The translations under genes were made by a program, and so were the position numbers. Of a DNA stretch of 64,000 nt, positions 16,540 to 25,962 are shown one piece after another. Source of the DNA: Chitinophagaceae bacterium. GTDB taxonomy: Bacteria > Bacteroidota > Bacteroidia > Chitinophagales > Chitinophagaceae. The stretch is taken from NCBI GenBank assembly GCA_947452965.1, contig CANGEW010000009.1:1-64000 (forward strand), written 5' to 3'. The notes under the pieces are model-generated. The model did no database searches, was not told the origin of the DNA, and saw only the letters and a program-made list of their open reading frames with translations. Position 1 is the first letter of the stretch. Each line of letters begins with the position of its first letter.

Positions 16540-16989
16540 ATGAGACTTGTAGTAATTTTTCTAATTGCATTTTTTTCAAACTTTATTGTCAAAGGACAAT
16601 CAACATCTACTATTGATAGCGTTGCAAATGCCAACCCTTTAAAATTAATTGAAGAAGGCTATGATTTTGGCAAAATACCGCAAGGAAAACCAGTTCACCA
16701 CTCTTTTGAGGTAGAAAACATCGGGAAAAAAGCGTTTAAACTAGATAATGTTCAAGCCAGTTGTGGTTGCACTACTCCACAATGGGAAAAGGATAAATTA
16801 ATAAACCCTGGAGAAAAAGCAACGATTAATGTTGGTTATAATGCAGCGGCAGAGGGGCCTTTCACCAAGACCATTACCATTACTTATAATGAAAGTCAAT
16901 CTAAATATCTTACTATAAAAGGAGAGGTTTGGAAGACCCCTGCGGCTAGCGCCCCATCTAATAATGGAGTGATTGACTTAAAAGATTAA
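16540..16989 (+). CDS. DUF1573 secreted protein
   Basis: 149 residues from ATG 16540. An ATG 39 nt upstream is in frame, but a near-consensus -7 box (TATCTTTA, 16511-16518) lies between the two, and only the later start opens directly with a signal peptide (MRLVVIFLIAFF, cut near VKGQS). The mature part is one DUF1573 Ig-like/ASPM-SPD-2-type domain: YDFGKIPQGKPVHHSFEVEN, then ASCGCTTPQW, the typical SCGC turn, and a closing TITIKGEVWK-like strand. These are periplasmic or surface beta domains of unknown function. A second DUF1573 gene follows after 41 bp. Confidence 0.85.
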   Translation: MRLVVIFLIAFFSNFIVKGQSTSTIDSVANANPLKLIEEGYDFGKIPQGKPVHHSFEVENIGKKAFKLDNVQASCGCTTPQWEKDKLINPGEKATINVGYNAAAEGPFTKTITITYNESQSKYLTIKGEVWKTPAASAPSNNGVIDLKD

Positions 16990-17030
16990 TTTCAGTAAAT
17001 ACATATTTTAAAACATAAACAAAATACACA

Positions 17031-17678
17031 ATGAAAAAACTACTATTATCGATTACCGCCTTGGCTTTAACAACAGGACTATTCGCTCAAGAAAAAAATA
17101 CAGAAGCTACAAAAGCTCCTGGTAAAAAAGTGGCTGATGTTGCAAAATTCACTTCAGAAACTATTGATTTAGGAAAAATCAAACAAGACAATCCTACAAC
17201 TGCCACTTTTGAAGTAACTAATATTAGTAGCGAACCATTATTAATTGAACAAGCGAGTCCTACATGTGGTTGTACCATTAGTGATTATACTAAAGAACCT
17301 ATTGCACCTGGAAAAACAGGTATCATAAAAGCAACTTACAATGCAAAGAACCTTAACATGTTTGAAAAACATCTTACTGTTAAATTCCATGGAGTAGATG
17401 AAATCAAGAGCATTACCATCAAAGGAGAGGTTATCAAAAATGAAACAGCGGCGGCTCCAACAGAAACTAAAGCTGCGGCAGCTCCTGTAACTGAAGAAAA
17501 AGTTGAAACGGCAGCGACAGCTCCAGTGGCTGCTCCAGCTGCTACTGCAAAAAAAGAAACAAAACCAGCTACCAAACCTGCAACTCCAGCTAAAACAACT
17601 ACAAAAGCAGCAACAAAAACTGCTCCTGCTTCTCAAAAAGTTACAGAATTGAAACCCGCTGATACAAAAAAACCATAG
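17031..17678 (+). CDS. DUF1573 secreted protein with Ala/Lys/Thr/Pro tail
   Basis: 215 residues. Signal peptide 1-19 (cut after TTGLFA). Residues about 40-140 form a DUF1573 domain paralogous to the neighbouring gene (IDLGKIKQDNPTTATFEVTN and SPTCGCTISDY). Residues about 143-215 are a low-complexity tail of Ala, Thr, Lys and Pro (AKKETKPATKPATPAKTT), which could bind peptidoglycan or another polyanion or act as a spacer. No catalytic residues are apparent. It sits 41 bp after the first DUF1573 gene and is followed by a strong terminator, so the two probably form one unit. Confidence 0.85.
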   Translation: MKKLLLSITALALTTGLFAQEKNTEATKAPGKKVADVAKFTSETIDLGKIKQDNPTTATFEVTNISSEPLLIEQASPTCGCTISDYTKEPIAPGKTGIIKATYNAKNLNMFEKHLTVKFHGVDEIKSITIKGEVIKNETAAAPTETKAAAAPVTEEKVETAATAPVAAPAATAKKETKPATKPATPAKTTTKAATKTAPASQKVTELKPADTKKP

Positions 17679-17700
17679 TATCAATTCTATATAATATCAA

Positions 17701-17730
17701 AAATCCCAACCTTTGGTTGGGATTTTTTTT
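17701..17730 (+). terminator. Rho-independent terminator after the DUF1573 pair
   Basis: AAATCCCAACC pairs perfectly with GGTTGGGATTT across a TTT loop, then a run of T. An 11-bp perfect stem 22 bp after the stop. Confidence 0.9.
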
Positions 17731-17782
17731 AGAATCTATCTATGTAGCCTTTGCCAAATAAAGCCATTTTCAATAACCACCT

Positions 17783-17790
17783 TATATTTG
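17783..17790 (+). promoter_or_regulatory. -7 promoter box for the aminotransferase gene
   Basis: TATATTTG, an exact TAnnTTTG, with 4 nt (CTAC) before the ATG at 17795. The third plus-strand gene in the window with this N4 spacing. Confidence 0.65.
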
Positions 17791-17794
17791 CTAC

Positions 17795-18988
17795 ATGATA
17801 AAAACTAGTCAAAGAGGATTACTAATGCCTTCCTCTCCTATTAGAAAACTTGTTCCCTTTGCAGAAGCTGCAAAAAGAAAAGGAATTCATGTGCACCATC
17901 TAAACATTGGTCAGCCTGATATTGAAACACCAGCAGTATGTCTAGATGCCGTTAGAAATAGCCATTTTAAGATATTGGAGTATAGTCATAGCGCAGGAAA
18001 TGAAAGTTATAGAAAGAAACTTGTAACCTATTATGAAAGAAATAATATACATGTAACCAAAGATGAAATCATTGTAACTACAGGTGGCAGCGAAGCGATT
18101 TTATTTGGTTTCATGGCTTGTTTAGACCCAGGAGACGAAGTGATTATTCCTGAGCCCTTTTATGCCAATTACAATGGCTTTGCGGTTCAGGCAGGTGTTA
18201 CCGTTATTCCCATTAAAAGTTCAATAGAAGATGGATTTTCTTTGCCACCCATTGAAGAATTTGAAAAAGCAATTTCGCCTAAAACAAAAGCAATTGTGGT
18301 TTGCAACCCCAATAACCCTACCGGATATCTCTACAGCGCAGAGGAAATGAATATCCTTAAAGAGATTGTTATTAAACATCAACTTTTTTTATTTGCTGAT
18401 GAAGCTTACAGAGAATTCTGTTATCAGGGAACTCACGTTAGTGCCATGCATCTTAATGGAGCAGAAAATCATGTGATATTGATGGATACTATCAGTAAAA
18501 GATATAGTGCTTGTGGTGGCAGAATTGGCGCTTTTGTAACAAAAAACAAAGATGTATTGAATATTGCCATGAAATTTGCTCAAGCCAGATTAAGTCCTCC
18601 TTACTACGCACAACTATTAGGTGAAGCCGCTGTTGATTTACCTGAAAACTATTTCGATACTACCAAAGCAGAATATCTACTAAGAAGAAATACACTCGTT
18701 GCAAGATTAAATGAAATAGAGGGTGTGTTCTGTCCTAATCCAGGTGGAGCTTTTTATGCAATGGCGCGTTTGCCGATTGACGATAGCGATTTATTCTGCC
18801 AGTGGCTACTAGAATCTTTTTCCCATAATAATCAAACCATAATGCTAGCTCCTGCAACAGGATTCTATAGTACTGAAGGATTGGGAAAAGATGAAGTGAG
18901 ACTGGCTTATGTACTAAATGTAGAAGCCATCCATCAAGCAATGGATTGTTTGGAAGAGGCGTTAAAGCAATATCCCAGGCGCTCTTAG
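17795..18988 (+). CDS. Class I/II (aspartate-type) aminotransferase
   Basis: 397 residues, a fold-type I PLP enzyme of the aspartate aminotransferase Ib-like group. Seen: Lys235 in TISKRYSACGGRIG as the Schiff-base lysine, NPNNPTG at 171-177, ADEAY at 201-205 and TTGGSEAI at 95-102 for phosphate binding. It probably moves amino groups between aspartate (or an aromatic amino acid) and 2-oxoglutarate; substrate choice cannot be read off. It is transcribed alone from a promoter abutting the ATG and ends 19 bp from the converging DPP4-like gene. Confidence 0.9.
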   Translation: MIKTSQRGLLMPSSPIRKLVPFAEAAKRKGIHVHHLNIGQPDIETPAVCLDAVRNSHFKILEYSHSAGNESYRKKLVTYYERNNIHVTKDEIIVTTGGSEAILFGFMACLDPGDEVIIPEPFYANYNGFAVQAGVTVIPIKSSIEDGFSLPPIEEFEKAISPKTKAIVVCNPNNPTGYLYSAEEMNILKEIVIKHQLFLFADEAYREFCYQGTHVSAMHLNGAENHVILMDTISKRYSACGGRIGAFVTKNKDVLNIAMKFAQARLSPPYYAQLLGEAAVDLPENYFDTTKAEYLLRRNTLVARLNEIEGVFCPNPGGAFYAMARLPIDDSDLFCQWLLESFSHNNQTIMLAPATGFYSTEGLGKDEVRLAYVLNVEAIHQAMDCLEEALKQYPRRS

Positions 18989-19007
18989 CTTAATTGATTC
19001 TTCTTTT

Positions 19008-21194
19008 TTATCTAGCCCCGGGAGGACAATACGCTCTGATGTAATTGGTGTACATGGTTTGTAAATGTCTTCTGGTACCTTCTCCTTCTTTGATGCTATG
19101 AGTTCTGTTTGGATATTCCATAAACTGGAATTGTTTGTTGTACTTGATTAATTCATTTAACAAAGCTTCTGCGTTACTATAATGAACATTGTCATCCCCG
19201 CTACCATGAACTAATAGTAAATTTCCTTGAAGTCCTTTTACATGACTGATAACAGAGCCTTTTACAAAATCCGACATATTTTCTTGAGGAAGTCCCATAT
19301 ATCTCTCAGTATAAATATTGTCGTAAAACAACAAGTTGGTAACTGGTGCGATGGATACGCCAGTTTTAAAAATGTTAGGGAATTGAAATAACAAATTCAA
19401 TGTGGAAGAACCTCCTCCACTCCAGCCCCATACAGCTACTCTTTCTTTATCAATAAACGAATAGGTTTCTAAAACTTTCTGAACGCCCATTGCCATGTCT
19501 CTGATATTAATTTGACCATTCCTTCTGTAGATTGCTTTTCTCCAGGCAGCACCTCTTAAAGCAGGTGTACCTCTGTTATCTATCGCTAATTGGATATAGC
19601 CATCCTCACTCATATCCCCTCTATATAAAAAATTTGTATGGTTTCCATAAGCATCATCAACTGTAGTAGTAGCAGGTTCTCCATATACATATACCACAAG
19701 AGGATATTTTTTATTTGGATCAAAATGTTTGGGTTTATGCATCCATGCATCTAATACAACACTATCCACTGTTCTAACTCTTACATATTCTATATCCATT
19801 GAAGAATCAATGGGAGGATTTTTTGCAATTGCCTTTTGATTATTTAATGGTTTATTGTCTGGTAAAGAAATCCATTCTTCAACATCTGGTGTGTTGTGAT
19901 TACTAAACCCATGTTTTGCAATCTTACCTGTTGGTGAAATATCATATTCATGAGTGCCAATTAGATATGATTGACTCACTAATTCTGGAGATTCATCCAC
20001 CATGGATTTCGTAGTAGGATTTACATGAACTCTATAAAGATAGCGTTGCGTAGAATTGGAAGGCGAAGCTGTAAAATAAATATAATTACCTGCTAAATCA
20101 ATTGATTTGATCACATCAATATCATAAGCACCCTTGGTTAATAATGTAGTACTCTTTCCATCTTTACTAATTTTATAAATATGTCTCCATCCATCTTTTT
20201 CACTAACCCATAAAAAATCTTTTTTATTATTTATCCATTTCCAACCTGAAGGGTCATCTGCATTTAAATCTACCCAGGCATCATCTGATTCTGCCCAAAA
20301 AGTAGAAGTGCTGCCATTTAGTGTATTGCAATATATTAATTTACTTTCCTGTTGTTTTCTGTCTAATTGTTGCACAACTAATTCATTATTGTCGCTCCAT
20401 TCCATTCTAGGAATGTAATGCTGACGTGGATCCCCTTCAATTTTCATCCATCTTGTTGCAGTATTATTCAATGAAACCACTCCGATTCTTACAGGAGAAG
20501 GCGCCTCGCCCACTTTGGGATATTCAACAGGAATTATTCTTGAATACACTGAATCTGTAGTATTTAACATGTAATAATCTCTTATTTTATTTGCATCTAC
20601 TTGCCAATAAGCAATTTGTTTGCTGTCTGGCGACCACCTAAACCCATCCCTACATCCAAACTCTTCTTCATACACCCAATCAAAAGTACCATTGATCATT
20701 TTACGACTACCATCAGTTGTTAATTTATACGTATAAGTGGAAACGATGTCTTCGGCATACAAATTATGTTCACTCACGTACCCTACGTATCTTCCATCCG
20801 GAGAAAATTTAGCAAACATCAAAGACTGAGGAGTTGCATTTTTTCCAATTTGAAACAATTTATTTTTTTGTAAGTCCAATACCCAATAATCACCTCTTGT
20901 ATTATAACGCCATACCCTAGCCGAATTTACAAACAATAGTACTTTTGTATTATCAGCGCTGAAGGTGAAAGATTCAGGGCTTAATGCAACGGTTGCTCCT
21001 GCAGGGATTAGCTGTTCTTTTTTTACTAATATCGTTTGAATGTCCGTTTTAGGATCTATTTTCACAATGTTGCCCCCAACGATTTTTCTGTATGTTATGC
21101 CATCATCCGACCAATTAATCCCTTTTTTTTGTGCTTCAACAATCTGAATACCTAATAGAAGGCCAATGCATAGAAATGTGTTTCGTAAAAACAT
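19008..21194 (-). CDS. DPP4-like S9 family peptidase
   Basis: 728 residues. Signal peptide 1-21 (cut after IVEA-Q), so it is exported, probably to the periplasm. Residues about 30-480 are the DPP IV N-terminal beta-propeller (for example FDWVYEEEFGCRDGFRWSPD, carrying the double-Glu EE motif that binds the substrate amino terminus). The C-terminal alpha/beta hydrolase domain has Ser592 in GWSGGG, the acid in GSGDDNVHY (about 667) and His699 in RTHSI. It should release N-terminal dipeptides, typically after Pro or Ala. It is a single-gene unit; no promoter box is obvious. Confidence 0.93.
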   Translation of the reverse strand: MFLRNTFLCIGLLLGIQIVEAQKKGINWSDDGITYRKIVGGNIVKIDPKTDIQTILVKKEQLIPAGATVALSPESFTFSADNTKVLLFVNSARVWRYNTRGDYWVLDLQKNKLFQIGKNATPQSLMFAKFSPDGRYVGYVSEHNLYAEDIVSTYTYKLTTDGSRKMINGTFDWVYEEEFGCRDGFRWSPDSKQIAYWQVDANKIRDYYMLNTTDSVYSRIIPVEYPKVGEAPSPVRIGVVSLNNTATRWMKIEGDPRQHYIPRMEWSDNNELVVQQLDRKQQESKLIYCNTLNGSTSTFWAESDDAWVDLNADDPSGWKWINNKKDFLWVSEKDGWRHIYKISKDGKSTTLLTKGAYDIDVIKSIDLAGNYIYFTASPSNSTQRYLYRVHVNPTTKSMVDESPELVSQSYLIGTHEYDISPTGKIAKHGFSNHNTPDVEEWISLPDNKPLNNQKAIAKNPPIDSSMDIEYVRVRTVDSVVLDAWMHKPKHFDPNKKYPLVVYVYGEPATTTVDDAYGNHTNFLYRGDMSEDGYIQLAIDNRGTPALRGAAWRKAIYRRNGQINIRDMAMGVQKVLETYSFIDKERVAVWGWSGGGSSTLNLLFQFPNIFKTGVSIAPVTNLLFYDNIYTERYMGLPQENMSDFVKGSVISHVKGLQGNLLLVHGSGDDNVHYSNAEALLNELIKYNKQFQFMEYPNRTHSIKEGEGTRRHLQTMYTNYIRAYCPPGAR

Positions 21195-21292
21195 GATAGT
21201 TTGATTTTAATAAAATCTTTATAAAAAATTTAAGAAGTCTAAAATAAGCAAATACTCCATCAAAATCATGATGATTACGTTAAAAACTATCC

Positions 21293-21300
21293 TATTTTTG
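21293..21300 (+). promoter_or_regulatory. -7 promoter box for the S4 protein gene
   Basis: TATTTTTG, exact TAnnTTTG, 15 nt upstream of ATG 21316. It lies inside the longer reading that would begin at 21268 and so argues against that start. Confidence 0.6.
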
Positions 21301-21315
21301 AATTTTACTACTTTT

Positions 21316-21699
21316 ATGCAAAAAGAAAAGCTCAGAATAGATAAATATTTGTGGTCCATACGGCTTTTCAAAACCAGAACTTTGTCTGCAGCTGCATGTG
21401 ATAATGGAAAAGTAAAATTGAATGGAGTAACTATTAAAGCATCGAAATCTGTTGCCATTGAAGATGTATACGAAATTAAGACCGCTGAAAAAAAATGGGT
21501 AATCAAAGTCACTGATTTATTATTCGAAAGAGTGAAATATGCAGAGGCTATAAAATATTACATAGACATTACCCCTGTAGAAGAATTAGACCGCATAAAA
21601 TTTGAAGCAGCCGTTTTTCATACTGGCAAGAGACTTAGTAAAGTTGGTAGACCAACAAAAAAAGACAAGAGAGACTTGGATACTTTTTTAGGAGAATAA
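21316..21699 (+). CDS. S4-domain RNA-binding protein (Hsp15-like)
   Basis: 127 residues from ATG 21316. The longer frame from 21268 would begin upstream of the -7 box and adds a hydrophobic stretch foreign to the family. The S4 domain is at the N-terminus (RIDKYLWSIRLFKTRTLSAAA and GKVKLNG), followed by a charged, Lys-rich C-terminus (GRPTKKDKRDL). In E. coli, Hsp15 rescues stalled 50S subunits carrying a nascent chain; the same ribosome-related role is likely. trmD begins 27 bp later, so a shared transcript is probable. Confidence 0.87.
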   Translation: MQKEKLRIDKYLWSIRLFKTRTLSAAACDNGKVKLNGVTIKASKSVAIEDVYEIKTAEKKWVIKVTDLLFERVKYAEAIKYYIDITPVEELDRIKFEAAVFHTGKRLSKVGRPTKKDKRDLDTFLGE

Positions 21700-21726
21700 T
21701 TTACCAAAAAAGAAATTTTTAATTCT

Positions 21727-22413
21727 ATGACAATTGATATCATAAGTGTTGTGCCAGACTTATTAAATGGGCCGTTTTCCCATTCTATTATGAAAAGAGC
21801 ACAAGAGAAAGAATTACTCAAAGTGAATGTTATTAATTTAAGAGAATACACTACCTATGCAAGAGCTCAGGTAGACGACTATCCCTTTGGAGGAGGCGCT
21901 GGAATGGTACTCATGATTGAACCTCTTGTAAATGCAGTTGAAGCGCTTACCAAAGAAAAAATATACGATGAAGTGATTTTTTTAACCCCAGATGGAAATA
22001 CATTGAATCAACAAATGGCTAATCAGTTATCTTTAAAAAATAATCTTTTACTCATTTGTGGACATTACAAAGGAATCGATCAAAGATTTAGAGATCATTT
22101 TGTAACAAAAGAAATTTCGATAGGGGATTATGTTTTAAGTGGAGGAGAATTAGCAGCTGCTGTACTTACAGACGCTATCGGCAGACTCATACCAGGTGTA
22201 CTAAATGACGAAACGTCTGCATTAAGCGATTCATTTCAAGATAACTTACTGGCCCCTCCTGTATATACTAGACCTGAAGTTTTTAGAGACTGGAAAGTTC
22301 CTGATGTATTAATGTCTGGCAATCATAAATTAATAGAAGAATGGAGATTTGATCAATCCATAAAAAGAACACAAGAAAGAAGGCCCGATCTTTTAGATGA
22401 TTTAAAAAAATAA
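21727..22413 (+). CDS. trmD: tRNA (guanine37-N1)-methyltransferase
   Basis: 228 residues, full length. TrmD methylates G37 next to the anticodon and prevents frameshifting. It has the trefoil-knot SAM site with [13 protein letters not shown] and [13 protein letters not shown], plus the N-terminal [11 protein letters not shown] and the substrate loop [13 protein letters not shown]. It lies between the S4 protein and adenine deaminase (8 bp gap), not in the usual rpsP-rimM-trmD-rplS operon. Confidence 0.97.
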   Translation: MTIDIISVVPDLLNGPFSHSIMKRAQEKELLKVNVINLREYTTYARAQVDDYPFGGGAGMVLMIEPLVNAVEALTKEKIYDEVIFLTPDGNTLNQQMANQLSLKNNLLLICGHYKGIDQRFRDHFVTKEISIGDYVLSGGELAAAVLTDAIGRLIPGVLNDETSALSDSFQDNLLAPPVYTRPEVFRDWKVPDVLMSGNHKLIEEWRFDQSIKRTQERRPDLLDDLKK

Positions 22414-22421
22414 ATTCGTAC

Positions 22422-24065
22422 ATGAATACACTTAGCATCTTCGGTAATATTGTTGATATTAAAAAAAAATCTATCTTTTATGGAGAAGTAGTTGTTGTAG
22501 AAAAAAAAATCAACTCAGTAAAAAAAATTGGAGAAGAAAAAAATAATGTGCCGTATATTTTACCGGGATTTATAGATAGTCATGTGCATATTGAAAGTTC
22601 AATGCTTGTTCCTTCTGAATTTGCAAGACTCGCAGTAACACATGGCACAGTTGGTACTATTAGCGATCCTCATGAAATTGCAAATGTTTGTGGGATGGAG
22701 GGGGTCTCATACATGATTGATAATAGTAAAACTGTTCCTTTTAAATTTGTTTTTGGTGCTCCAAGCTGTGTTCCGGCCACAACCTTTGAAACAGCCGGAT
22801 CCGCTATTACAGTAGAGGAAGTTGACCAGCTTTTACAAATGCCAGACATTTATTACTTGAGTGAAATGATGAATTTTCCTGGGGTGCTTCATAAAGATGA
22901 AGATGTAATAAAAAAGATAGCATTTGCAAAAAAACACAACAAACCCATCGATGGTCATGCACCAGGATTAATGGGAGATTTGGCAATACAATATATTAAT
23001 GCAGGAATAAGTACAGATCATGAATGTTTCACAAAAGAGGAAGCACTTCACAAGTTGAAAAACGGAATGAAAATTTTAATCCGGGAAGGAAGTGCTGCAA
23101 AAAATTTTGAGGCATTAGTTGATCTGTTACATGATTACCCAAACGAAATCATGTTCTGTAGCGATGATAAACATCCAGATAGTTTAGTAGCAGGGCATAT
23201 CAATGAATTATGTGCTAGAGCTGTTGCAAAAGGAGTAGACGTTTTTAAAATACTAACAGCAGCATGTGTTAATCCTGTAGAGCACTATAAAATGCCAGTT
23301 GGTTTATTGCGAATCAATGATCCCGCAGACTTTATTCTGGTTTCAAATTTGATTGATTTTAATGTTACAAATACTTATATCAATGGTGAACTTGTAGCAG
23401 AAAACGGAATTTCATTACTGTCTCCATCCGAGGCGAATTCAATTAATCAATTTAATGTAGAATTAAAAACTTTTAATGATTTTAAACTACCATTTTCTGA
23501 TGAAAAAGAGATTCCGGTAATTGAAGCGTTAGAGGGTCAATTAATTACGCATAAAATTTTTACAGAACCTACTATATTTGAAAATAATATCATTAGTAAT
23601 GTAGAAAAAGACATTCTGAAAATTGTGGTTGTAAACCGATATTTCAATGCCCCTGTTGCCGTTGCTTTTATAAAAAACTTTGGATTAAAGAAAGGGGCTA
23701 TCGCATCTTCGGTTGCTCATGATAGTCATAATATTGTAGCAGTAGGTATTGATGATGAAAGCATTTGTTCTGCCGTAAACGAAGTAATATCATCAAAAGG
23801 TGGGATCAGTGCAGTCCATGAGAATATAAAAAAAATTATTCCGCTTCCTGTAGGCGGTTTAATGACAACAAAAAATGGATATGAGGTCTCGAGAGCCTAC
23901 ACAGAAATAGATCTATTCGTAAAAGAGCAATTAGGAAGCACCCTCAATTCTCCGTTTATGACCTTGTCCTTTATGGCATTATTAGTAATACCAGAATTGA
24001 AACTTAGTGACAAAGGCCTATTTGATGGAAATAAATTTGAATTTATTACAACAAGCGATAATTAG
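22422..24065 (+). CDS. ade: Adenine deaminase
   Basis: 547 residues. Amidohydrolase-family enzyme converting adenine to hypoxanthine and ammonia. Key segments: [19 protein letters not shown] (metal-binding HxH followed by ESS, typical of Ade), [13 protein letters not shown], then MNFPGVL, DGHAPGL, STDHECF and CSDDKHPD. The C-terminal domain with AVGIDDESI and PVGGLM matches the bacterial Ade form. It starts 8 bp after trmD and is likely co-transcribed; upp follows from its own promoter, grouping two nucleobase-salvage genes. Confidence 0.95.
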   Translation: MNTLSIFGNIVDIKKKSIFYGEVVVVEKKINSVKKIGEEKNNVPYILPGFIDSHVHIESSMLVPSEFARLAVTHGTVGTISDPHEIANVCGMEGVSYMIDNSKTVPFKFVFGAPSCVPATTFETAGSAITVEEVDQLLQMPDIYYLSEMMNFPGVLHKDEDVIKKIAFAKKHNKPIDGHAPGLMGDLAIQYINAGISTDHECFTKEEALHKLKNGMKILIREGSAAKNFEALVDLLHDYPNEIMFCSDDKHPDSLVAGHINELCARAVAKGVDVFKILTAACVNPVEHYKMPVGLLRINDPADFILVSNLIDFNVTNTYINGELVAENGISLLSPSEANSINQFNVELKTFNDFKLPFSDEKEIPVIEALEGQLITHKIFTEPTIFENNIISNVEKDILKIVVVNRYFNAPVAVAFIKNFGLKKGAIASSVAHDSHNIVAVGIDDESICSAVNEVISSKGGISAVHENIKKIIPLPVGGLMTTKNGYEVSRAYTEIDLFVKEQLGSTLNSPFMTLSFMALLVIPELKLSDKGLFDGNKFEFITTSDN

Positions 24066-24080
24066 CTAAGAAAAAAGATT

Positions 24081-24088
24081 TAGATTTG
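24081..24088 (+). promoter_or_regulatory. -7 promoter box for upp
   Basis: TAGATTTG, exact TAnnTTTG, between the ade stop and the upp ATG (24139). A TTG 5 nt after it (24094) could open a longer frame, but transcription would begin about there, so ATG 24139 is preferred. Confidence 0.6.
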
Positions 24089-24138
24089 AATGTTTGTCAT
24101 TTATCAAACCAATAAATCCACAACATAATTACAACAAA

Positions 24139-24789
24139 ATGATCATTAATTTAAGTAGTCAACATTCATTAGTTAGCAATTGGGTAGGCGAGTTAAGAGA
24201 CATTGAAATTCAAAAAGACAGAATGCGTTTTAGAAGAAATCTGGAAAGAATTGCAGAGGTAATTGGTTATGAGATCAGCAAAAAATTAGATGCAGTTGAA
24301 GTTGCCATCACTACTCCATTAGGGACAAAAAATACAAAAGTCCTGAAAAAACAACCTGTATTAGCAACCATTCTCCGTGCTGGTCTGCCGATGCACAATG
24401 GATTGTTACATTATTTTGACAAAGCAGATAATGCATTCTTGAGCGCTTATAGAAAACATCACGCAGATGGAAGTTTTGAAATCAGTTTAGAATATATGAG
24501 TTGCCCTAGTCTTGAAGATAGAATTTTGATCATCAGTGACCCAATGTTGGCAACAGGAGCTTCTTTAGTAAAATCTATTGAACATTTACATTCTGCAGGA
24601 AACATCAAAGACATACATATTGCATGTGCGATTGGTTGCACCCCAGGTATTGAGTTGGTTGCAAAGTCATTTCCAAAAGCAACGATTTGGTGTGGAGATA
24701 TTGATGCTGAACTTACTGCAAAAGGCTATATTTATCCAGGGCTTGGGGATGCAGGAGATTTAGCCTATGGCAGTAAAATGCAACAATAA
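24139..24789 (+). CDS. upp: Uracil phosphoribosyltransferase
   Basis: 216 residues from ATG 24139, the normal UPRT length. It converts uracil and PRPP to UMP. Signatures: INLSSQHSLVSNWVGELRD at the N-terminus, ATILRAGLPMHNGLLHYF, the PRPP loop ILIISDPMLATGAS and a C-terminal GYIYPGLGDAGDLAYG that contacts uracil. With ade and deoD in this window it forms part of nucleobase salvage. Confidence 0.95.
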   Translation: MIINLSSQHSLVSNWVGELRDIEIQKDRMRFRRNLERIAEVIGYEISKKLDAVEVAITTPLGTKNTKVLKKQPVLATILRAGLPMHNGLLHYFDKADNAFLSAYRKHHADGSFEISLEYMSCPSLEDRILIISDPMLATGASLVKSIEHLHSAGNIKDIHIACAIGCTPGIELVAKSFPKATIWCGDIDAELTAKGYIYPGLGDAGDLAYGSKMQQ

Positions 24790-24881
24790 CAAACCTTGCG
24801 GCTATTTCGGCAAGTTTTCAGTTGAAATTTCTTTTTTTTACATCGATTTCATTATCTTTACGAATAGTACTTTTAATTAAA

Positions 24882-25910
24882 ATGAAGAAATTTTTATATA
24901 TACTTGTATTGCTGTTTAGTAGCTTGTATTCTTGGGCGCAAGACCCTCATTTTTCTCAGTTTTTTGCATCGCCTTTGACCTTAAACCCCGCTTATACAGG
25001 TAAGTTTAACGGGCTTTGGAGATTGGCTGTAAACCATAGAGACCAGTGGCCAACCATACCAAAAGCTTATGTTACCACAAGCGCATCTTTTGACTTTCCA
25101 ATATTGAAGAACTTTATTCCGGCTGGAGATGTTTTTGGCATAGGAATTTCTGGCCTGTCTGACGCAAGCGCAGATAATATTCTGAGGCTAAACTATGGTT
25201 CACTTTCTTTATCTTATCACAGAAAATTAGATGAAGAGGGATATAATACAATTGGGGCTGGGTTTCAAGGCTCCTATTCAAGTTCTACGCTAGATGTTAA
25301 CAGGCTTACTTTCGAAGATGAACTAACAAGAAATGGTTTTGCATCAGGGACTTCTGCCGAGTATCACTCAGCAAACCCGATTGGAACAAGTACAAGCTAC
25401 TTTGATTTTAATGCAGGGGTTTTATACTCCGGATCAAGCAATGGCATTAACAATTATTATGCTGGTGTTTCGATGTATCACATCAATAGGCCACAAGTTA
25501 GTTTTAGACAGAATTCTAACTTATATTCTGCTTGGTATTTAACAAATAGATTTTCAGTTCATGCTGGAGGGTCATTCCCAATTAGTGATAAAGTTGGGGT
25601 AAATATTTCTGCGATTGAACAAATACAAAATAGTGCCACAGAATCTGTTATAGGAGGTGCTTTGTCTTTGAAGGCAAATGATGTTGAAGATAATCCTACT
25701 TACATATACGGTGGGGCATGGGTAAGGCTTAATGATGCGGTCATCCCTTACTTAGGATTGGAATTTAACGGAATGAAAATTGGATTAAGTTATGATGTTA
25801 CAATAAGCGATTTAAGAACTGCTAACGAAGGAAAAGGTGGCGCTGAGTTCTCAATAATTTATATCAAAAAGCCAGTAGAGATCAAAGATATCCCCTGTCC
25901 TAAATTCTAA
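24882..25910 (+). CDS. PorP/SprF family type IX secretion membrane protein
   Basis: 342 residues from ATG 24882. A reading from 24822 would overlap a near-consensus -7 box (TATCTTTA, 24853-24860) and gives a poor N-terminus. The signal peptide is cut after YSWAQ, followed at once by the family hallmark DPHFSQFFASPLTLNPAYTG. The rest is an outer-membrane beta-barrel with alternating strands. Family members work with type IX secretion and in some cases export or anchor a specific partner such as SprB; no large adhesin with a sorting domain is adjacent, so the partner is unknown. It appears to be a single gene. Confidence 0.9.
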   Translation: MKKFLYILVLLFSSLYSWAQDPHFSQFFASPLTLNPAYTGKFNGLWRLAVNHRDQWPTIPKAYVTTSASFDFPILKNFIPAGDVFGIGISGLSDASADNILRLNYGSLSLSYHRKLDEEGYNTIGAGFQGSYSSSTLDVNRLTFEDELTRNGFASGTSAEYHSANPIGTSTSYFDFNAGVLYSGSSNGINNYYAGVSMYHINRPQVSFRQNSNLYSAWYLTNRFSVHAGGSFPISDKVGVNISAIEQIQNSATESVIGGALSLKANDVEDNPTYIYGGAWVRLNDAVIPYLGLEFNGMKIGLSYDVTISDLRTANEGKGGAEFSIIYIKKPVEIKDIPCPKF

Positions 25911-25962
25911 CTTCCCCATTATTAATCATCAATTTGATTGGTAGTCTTTTACACAAATTACT

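Noticed and set aside
17241-17684. Long antisense open frame of 147 codons opposite the DUF1573 tail
   Set aside because: It is a mirror of the Ala/Lys/Thr-rich coding tail and yields a Ser/Cys/Phe-rich nonsense protein.
24822-24881. Upstream start for the PorP/SprF gene
   Set aside because: The added residues overlap a near-consensus promoter box and come before a perfect signal peptide that begins at 24882.
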